From a virus, in IMG/VR virus record IMGVR_UViG_3300021084_000197, positions 1-37,740 of that record: a stretch of DNA of 37,740 nucleotides; one strand, 5' to 3'. Below are positions 32,378 to 37,740 of this stretch, piece by piece. A program made the translations under genes and the position numbers. Under the pieces are notes generated by a model, which did no database searches, was not told the DNA's origin, and saw only the letters and a list, made by a program, of their open reading frames with translations. The first letter of the stretch is position 1; each line of letters begins with the position of its first letter.

Positions 32378-34387
32378 TTACGCGGCTCCTGTATAAATTA
32401 TGTAATTAATTACTAGATATGGATTCATAACACTAAATCCTTGTCCTACAGTTCCATCTACTCCACCTGAATTAGGCATTGCTTGAGCTGTATTAGAACC
32501 TGTTGGTCCATCATATACAATTACTGCTGGATCTGAAGGCGTTGCTGTTATATTTCTTATTCCATAAAATTGATCATTATTAGTTGATTTCATATTGTGT
32601 TGGTGATCTGGTAAGTTTGTAGAAACAAGTGTTTTCATCTCTGTACCACTATATCCTGCTAAATTATCTGCTGTTGTATCTGTTACACGTCCAGCTTCTA
32701 CTCCTCCCATATTATCTGCACCTAATGGGAATCTTCCTCTTAAATCTGGAACTTTAAACAAACTAGCATTACTAGGTGTTCCAAATTGAGTTCCTATTAC
32801 GGCATACAAAGCGGCATAAGTTGATCTCGACACTTCACTACCATCACACAATAACCAACTAGATGGAGCATTAGCTCCTCCATAAGACATCATAGATCCA
32901 ATTGGTGGTGTTGCTACAGAAGATAAAAATTGATCTGCTGTAATTTTAAAAACACCTGTTGTGCCTGTAGTTCTATTAAGTATAATTTCATCTGTTGCCT
33001 GTGGTGTTGTTGTTAAAGTTTTATCTGCAATAAAGCTATTACTTACAGAAGTATTAAAAGTTTTTGTAGTTCCACCTGTTTGACCATCAAAAGTAATTGA
33101 TGTTGCTGAAACATCTCCAGTCATTGCAAAAGTAGTTGCTGTAGATAATTTATTAGCCGAACCTGCAGTTCCGCTAACTGTACCACTAACGTTACCTGTA
33201 AAATTTCCTACAAAATTGTTAGCATATACATTTAAATATTGATTATTAGTTGCTCCTAAACTATCTGTATTATTAGCAGTTGGCACAATAGAACCTGCTG
33301 TAACTCCTCCTACAACATTAAGATTAGTACCTACGTAAAGACTTTTGGCAACACCTGCTCCACCTTTAACAATTAAAGAACCTGTTCCTATTGACGTTGC
33401 ATCTGTAGTACCATCTGCAAGTACATTAGCACTTGATTTAATATTACCTATTACATCTAAAGCCTCTGTAGGAGCTAAATTATTAATTCCTACTTTAGAA
33501 GAAGAGTCTAATCTCATTATTGCAGTTGTTGTGCCTTGATTATTAACTCTAAAATCTATATGTGAACCAGATGTTTTATGTTCTACTATTCCTGCTTGTC
33601 CTTCTACTCCTACGGAAAACGTTCCGCTAGAGCCTACTTCAATTCCTGAATCATTTTTAACTTTAAGTTGAAAATTTGCAATGTTAGTTGTGTCTGCTCT
33701 TAAAAAATTACTTGCGGCAACTGATGTTGTGCCTACTATAAGATTTTCTGCCTTCTCGGCTGTTCCATAAAATTTTCCTACACCTGCACCTGTTATATCT
33801 GCTGTACTTAAATTAAATCCTGGGTTAATTGTTGTATAACCTGTAATAGTTGATTTAGGTGTAAATGAATCTGTTGCTATGATGGCAATTGGTTTAGCAT
33901 TAACTTCCAGTTGTACAACTGTATGTGAAGCATCATCAGTACCTGTAATTGTTACAGGTTTTGCTCCTGTTGATAATCCTGAACTATATTCTGGACCTAT
34001 TAAAATCCAACCTGTTCCTGTAAAAAGATATAATTGTTGATTGTCGGTATCTACCCAAAGGTCACCTGTAATACTTTCACTAGCCGCTGGCTGATTTAAT
34101 GCTTTTTTTAAACCGCCACTTGCTACCCAGTTAGTTCCATCATATACTTTTAATTGATTAGTTCCTACTGTAGTATCAAACCATAATTGACCTTCTAATG
34201 GTCTTACTGGAGCAGAGCTTTTTGCAAAATTTTCTAATAAATGCAAAAAGTTTTCAGCTATTACTGTTCCATAAGAAGTTGTAGATTTTCCTGGTAACGA
34301 AATACTCGTTTCTTGATTGACCGTATTATCTTCTACAGTAATACTGCCTTTGCTTACGCTATCAGAAAAATTAACCGTATATGACAT
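32378..34387 (-). CDS. Tail fibre protein with tail-collar domain (669 aa)
   Basis: N-terminal shared module (SLPGKSTTSYGTVIAENFLHLLENF, GQLWFD, QLKVYDGTNW, QQLYLFTGTGW, LIGPEYS), a Gly/Thr/Ser-rich shaft, and from residue ~495 a phage tail-collar domain: PPIGSMMSYGG, WLLCDGSEVSRSTY, LFKVPDLRGRFPLG, then a DHQHN His motif and MNPYLVINYIIYTG ending. Tail-collar domains form host-recognition tips or fibre networks. GAGGGG precedes the start; it lies 3 nt downstream of the previous stop and 1 nt upstream of the next ATG. Confidence 0.88.
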   Translation of the reverse strand: MSYTVNFSDSVSKGSITVEDNTVNQETSISLPGKSTTSYGTVIAENFLHLLENFAKSSAPVRPLEGQLWFDTTVGTNQLKVYDGTNWVASGGLKKALNQPAASESITGDLWVDTDNQQLYLFTGTGWILIGPEYSSGLSTGAKPVTITGTDDASHTVVQLEVNAKPIAIIATDSFTPKSTITGYTTINPGFNLSTADITGAGVGKFYGTAEKAENLIVGTTSVAASNFLRADTTNIANFQLKVKNDSGIEVGSSGTFSVGVEGQAGIVEHKTSGSHIDFRVNNQGTTTAIMRLDSSSKVGINNLAPTEALDVIGNIKSSANVLADGTTDATSIGTGSLIVKGGAGVAKSLYVGTNLNVVGGVTAGSIVPTANNTDSLGATNNQYLNVYANNFVGNFTGNVSGTVSGTAGSANKLSTATTFAMTGDVSATSITFDGQTGGTTKTFNTSVSNSFIADKTLTTTPQATDEIILNRTTGTTGVFKITADQFLSSVATPPIGSMMSYGGANAPSSWLLCDGSEVSRSTYAALYAVIGTQFGTPSNASLFKVPDLRGRFPLGADNMGGVEAGRVTDTTADNLAGYSGTEMKTLVSTNLPDHQHNMKSTNNDQFYGIRNITATPSDPAVIVYDGPTGSNTAQAMPNSGGVDGTVGQGFSVMNPYLVINYIIYTGAA

Positions 34388-34390
34388 TTA

Positions 34391-35002
34391 TTACCCCTCG
34401 TTAAATCCTGTCAAACTTTGTACTCTAACAGTATAATCTATTTGAATTAATCTGTTTAAACTTTTTTGGACAGGATGGAATACTACATGAGTAAGTAGAT
34501 TTCCAGTACCACTAGGGGAGTAACTTACTAAACCTAATTCGTCAAATACGTATAATCCGTCTACATTACTAGAATTATCTACTGCATCTTGTCCGCTTGG
34601 CTCACCATAATCTAACAAACAAGTAACTAACACATCTGTATAATTTGTTCCATTAACGTGTCTTGTTTCAAGTTTATTTCTTAATGGATCTAAATTTGAT
34701 ACTGATCTATCATCAACTATTTTAGTAAATGTTTGATTATATAGACTAGCATTAGTTCCTGTTGAATTAGGCGTTAGATATGTAATAATACCAGTTGGAT
34801 CGATGGACGTTCCACCGTTACCAAATACCATAGAATTTATGAATCCTTGACCAGCATTAGCAAGACTATCTGCTAGTGCTTGACTCATATTTTCATAGTG
34901 TATGGCGTTTCTTTTATTAATGAACACATGGCCCGAATCGGGATCATGTATCTTAATATGCCCTTGAAGTAAGACGCCGCTGTTTTCTTTAATATTGTTC
35001 AT
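34391..35002 (-). CDS. Virion structural protein (203 aa)
   Basis: GGAG lies 5 nt before the ATG, and an AATAAATA late-like box is ~22 nt upstream. The protein has HIKIHDPDSGHVFINKRNAIH near the N-terminus and a C-terminal beta segment (LLTHVVFHPVQKSLNRLIQIDYTVRV), a pattern I recall from uncharacterised structural proteins of marine T4-like phages located beside tail-fibre genes. No enzymatic motif. It could be a fibre-attachment or baseplate accessory protein. Confidence 0.7.
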   Translation of the reverse strand: MNNIKENSGVLLQGHIKIHDPDSGHVFINKRNAIHYENMSQALADSLANAGQGFINSMVFGNGGTSIDPTGIITYLTPNSTGTNASLYNQTFTKIVDDRSVSNLDPLRNKLETRHVNGTNYTDVLVTCLLDYGEPSGQDAVDNSSNVDGLYVFDELGLVSYSPSGTGNLLTHVVFHPVQKSLNRLIQIDYTVRVQSLTGFNEG

Positions 35003-35024
35003 TTACGCTCCAGTTCGTTATGTG

Positions 35025-35032
35025 TATTTATT
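35025..35032 (-). promoter_or_regulatory. T4-late-like promoter motif AATAAATA
   Basis: Minus-strand NATAAATA overlapping the stop codon of the large structural gene and 22 nt upstream of the ATG at 35002. Its predicted start would leave a short leader containing the GGAG ribosome binding site, so the geometry fits a late promoter for the fibre gene run. Confidence 0.5.
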
Positions 35033-37740
35033 GCGGCAAAGCCAGTTCCTTTTGTCGCAAGAATCTAGCAATATCATTGTCTGATTGACTTAATGGTTTA
35101 ATGCCAGATTGCCATTTTTTACCTAGTTTTCTTATAGTTATTATTTTTGTGCCAGCTATAGGTGTTGTTGTAAGTATTACAACTGGGCTTATTCCGTCTA
35201 CAGTAAATTCTGCAGGAGAAGTAACGTCAGCTTCGGGACTATCTTGTCCTTGTGTTGAGTCATATACAGAAATATCATTCTTTCTCATCCTCTTACCACC
35301 TACAAATAGTTCAAATTCGTTAGCAGATTTAGGAGTAAATCCAATAGTAATTGCATTAGTACTGCCATCTGCTGTATATTGTTCAGTTAAAAATTCATCT
35401 TTATAAGGTACAGTTTGAAACTGTCCTTGATCTAGGACTTCTGCACCTACAATATGCATATCTTTTACTCCAGTTCCATATGTTCCTCGTCTAAGTTGTG
35501 AAAGTATATTGCCTGTTTTAACAAAATATTCTAGTCTTTCTCCCTCAATAAACAATACTCCAGGGTTATTGTCTGCTATACTAGGTTCAGTTATACCAAC
35601 TGCATTTTCTAGTTCTAATTCTTGATCTGTCCATTTAAGAGATGTTGCTAATTGATATTTGTTAGTATTACCTAAACGTTTGTAATGAGTTTTATTCATC
35701 ATATCTTTAAATTGTCTGTAACCAAATTTAGATACAAATTTAGGTGCTGTAAAGTGTACAATATCTATAACATCATTTGTAGCCAATGATCTGTTTATTT
35801 TCAAATACATTTGATCATTTGTAACTTTGTAATCTACACTAGGAGCTAATAGTTCTCCATTAAGAGTTACCCAAACATATTGAGCATCTTCGGCTAATTG
35901 TCTTAATTTAATAAGTCCATTAGTTAATTGTTTGTACATATAATAATCATCTGTACCTACAGTTACAGTTAATCTTGCAACAACGTCATAATTAATTCTT
36001 TCTATTTTTGCTATGTCATGATTACTAAATTGATAAACTGAAATTGTATCATTAGCTAATGGAACATTACTAAATGTAATTACACCAGTTGTTTCATTTA
36101 ATGTATATTGACCATTACTCATTGCAAAAACTTTTAGAATGTCGCCTGCGACACCCACTCCAGTTATAAGTGTTATACTAGTAGTTCCTGAATTCCAAGT
36201 ATATTGTTGTCCTTGTACTAATTCTACTCCATTTAAAAATGCTCTTACATCTGCAGGAAGTATAGATCCTGGAATTTCTTGCCAAGTTTCAAATTCATAT
36301 TCTCTATTATTATCTATTGTAAATGTTTTAGTAAATCCAGCATTTAAAATATTATTACCTACTCTAACAACTGTATTAAATGATAAAGGTTTCTGGTTAA
36401 ATGGTGTTTGACTTAATTGGAAATAATTAGTACTTCCATCACCTGTAAAATTATCTTCAGTAACTTCACTAAATGTTTGACTAGCACTTGCATATACAAC
36501 TATATTAACAACTGAATCTGCCGGAGGAGCAGATGCAAATCTTACAACAACTTTATCTAGTACAGCATAAGAGCTGTCTGATTTTAAAATAGTGTAAGAA
36601 ACTGATTGACCATTTACTCTAACAAACGTGTTTATGCTATTATCAATCCATGTTGCTCTTGTTACATAATCTAAAGTGCTACCATCTCCTGTAAATGTAT
36701 CAAAGTCAAGAACTTTTTCTCCATTATTACTCATAGTTACAAAATTAACTTTAGAATTTAATGCAGGAGCATTATTAAATTTTAATAATTTATTAGGATA
36801 ATCTACAACGTAAGTATTAGATTCTTGTAAAATATTATTCACCGAAACAAATACGGCATCCGAACTTTGTGGATATTCGTTAAATGGATAATCTGTAGTT
36901 GCACCATCTCCTGTATGATTGTAACTATTAATTCTACTTCCTGATTCTCCACCTTTGTCGTATACTTGAATGTCTAAAGTATCAAGTACTTGTCCTGGTA
37001 CAAATTCTTCTGGACCTTTTGAAGTTGTATGAGATACAAAATCATCTCCTTCTACTATAATATCTTCTGCTTTTAATCCTGTTGCAGATGAATAAGCTAA
37101 ATCACCACCTGCCAATAAAGTATCATAAGCTTCTGGATCTGGTAAGAAACTACCATCACTAGTAGATTTTCTAACTACAATTACATCACCAGCTACTGTT
37201 GGTACAGTATCAAATGTAATAGTCATTGTTGACCCATCACCTGTAACACTTTGCATCATTGCATTTTTATTTGTTACAGTATTTCCTGTTCCATAGTTAG
37301 GATCATCTATTCTTATTGCATTTTTATAAATGTTATAAACTGTTCCATCTTCTAGTGCTTTACTTAATGTAAGAGAATTAGTACTTCCATCCATTTTTAA
37401 AATTTCATCTTCAAAAGTTGCATCATAGGTATCCCACGAACCTGCCATATATGAATCTGTATCCCAACCAGATGCAGTATCAAATCCTAAACTTCTTACT
37501 TCAACTCCACCATAATCTATTCCATCTAATATCTGAGCTAATTCTTTACCCGGCATTCCTGATGTAGGTGTATAGAAAAGATTAATTCTATCTTGTGCTT
37601 GTAATTTAGATGCATCTATCATGTACTCTATTTTAATAGCATGAAGATTAGCAGGCGGTAAAGTAAATTTAATGTGTCCTATATATCTGTTATAATCTTT
37701 AGTTGTATCTAATTTATTAGTATAAGTGTATTCGCTTGAT
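35028..37740 (-). CDS. Large virion structural protein (5' end beyond window)
   Basis: The frame stays open through the right edge of the window: upstream of the ATG at 37622 another 39 codons read without a stop (ending ...LHAIKIEY before MIDASK), so the ATG may be internal and at least 903 residues are visible. The protein is built of repeated beta units carrying a DGST/TGDGSTxxY motif followed by P..A..V.V..N, seen about eight times (for example TGDGSTMTITF, TGDGATTDYPF, TADGSTNAITI). Such proteins occur in marine T4-like phages as large baseplate/tail-fibre-associated structural proteins. The C-terminal ~230 residues differ (FGYRQFKDMMNKTHYKRLG, ERLEYFVKTGNILSQLRRG). Confidence 0.8.
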   Translation of the reverse strand, partial: SSEYTYTNKLDTTKDYNRYIGHIKFTLPPANLHAIKIEYMIDASKLQAQDRINLFYTPTSGMPGKELAQILDGIDYGGVEVRSLGFDTASGWDTDSYMAGSWDTYDATFEDEILKMDGSTNSLTLSKALEDGTVYNIYKNAIRIDDPNYGTGNTVTNKNAMMQSVTGDGSTMTITFDTVPTVAGDVIVVRKSTSDGSFLPDPEAYDTLLAGGDLAYSSATGLKAEDIIVEGDDFVSHTTSKGPEEFVPGQVLDTLDIQVYDKGGESGSRINSYNHTGDGATTDYPFNEYPQSSDAVFVSVNNILQESNTYVVDYPNKLLKFNNAPALNSKVNFVTMSNNGEKVLDFDTFTGDGSTLDYVTRATWIDNSINTFVRVNGQSVSYTILKSDSSYAVLDKVVVRFASAPPADSVVNIVVYASASQTFSEVTEDNFTGDGSTNYFQLSQTPFNQKPLSFNTVVRVGNNILNAGFTKTFTIDNNREYEFETWQEIPGSILPADVRAFLNGVELVQGQQYTWNSGTTSITLITGVGVAGDILKVFAMSNGQYTLNETTGVITFSNVPLANDTISVYQFSNHDIAKIERINYDVVARLTVTVGTDDYYMYKQLTNGLIKLRQLAEDAQYVWVTLNGELLAPSVDYKVTNDQMYLKINRSLATNDVIDIVHFTAPKFVSKFGYRQFKDMMNKTHYKRLGNTNKYQLATSLKWTDQELELENAVGITEPSIADNNPGVLFIEGERLEYFVKTGNILSQLRRGTYGTGVKDMHIVGAEVLDQGQFQTVPYKDEFLTEQYTADGSTNAITIGFTPKSANEFELFVGGKRMRKNDISVYDSTQGQDSPEADVTSPAEFTVDGISPVVILTTTPIAGTKIITIRKLGKKWQSGIKPLSQSDNDIARFLRQKELALPQ

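Noticed and set aside
1-37740. Avoidance of GANTC or GATC
   Set aside because: GANTC occurs (e.g. 2996-3000 and 9182-9186) and GATC is frequent, so no general avoidance of these motifs.
1-37740. tRNA genes or CRISPR arrays
   Set aside because: No cloverleaf-like segment or regularly spaced direct repeats were seen; intergenic gaps are all below 100 bp.

Overview
The window looks like part of the genome of a marine T4-like myovirus infecting a low-GC bacterium such as SAR11/Pelagibacter or Prochlorococcus. The evidence is strong AT richness (about 31% GC by rough visual estimate), almost no intergenic space, small proteins of types I know from marine T4-like phages, large Gly/Thr/Ser-rich fibre and structural proteins, T4-late-like NATAAATA promoter motifs, and many phage-type auxiliary enzymes. 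I saw no tRNA, rRNA, insertion sequence, CRISPR array or integrase. The genome is cut at both ends: the first gene lacks its start and the last (minus-strand) gene lacks its start.

Left part (1-6300, plus strand): the end of a mini-SDR gene; a sigma70-like promoter driving a MoxR-type AAA+ ATPase and a metallopeptidase-like/VWA protein, with a strong hairpin between them; four small conserved phage proteins; a tail fibre with an Mtd-like N-terminus behind two late-promoter motifs; and a second mini-SDR.

Middle part (6290-27633, mainly minus strand with two short plus-strand excursions): an unusually dense enzyme island. It holds seven CX3CX2C radical-SAM proteins of at least four architectures, five cupin-like 2OG-Fe(II)/Asp-Asn-hydroxylase-like proteins, a QueC-like PP-loop ATPase with a C-terminal Cys cluster, a third mini-SDR, two kinase-fold-like paralogues with degenerate active sites, a GNAT-like protein, an SGNH hydrolase, one clear and one possible methyltransferase, four glycosyltransferase-like proteins in two paralogous pairs, and a few small unknowns. 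Genes commonly overlap by 1, 4, 8, 11 or 14 nt, so translation is coupled. A sigma70-like promoter at 27649-27677 (minus) sits at the head of the long minus-strand run.

Right part (27692-37740, minus strand): virion genes, namely a large structural protein, a ~200-aa structural protein, three tandem tail-fibre paralogues that share an N-terminal module but end in different C-terminal domains, and a smaller structural protein.

Working model (inference): the enzyme island, embedded between tail-fibre genes, builds or installs chemical decorations (hydroxylation, radical C-H chemistry, glycosylation, methylation) on a surface glycan or on virion fibre proteins. Two sequence-level signals stand out beside it: complete absence by eye of GCWGC in the window, with Ala-Ala codon pairs always rewritten to avoid it, and three SD-less genes whose start codon sits exactly 5 nt after a T4-late-like TAAATA box, which predicts leaderless late mRNAs.
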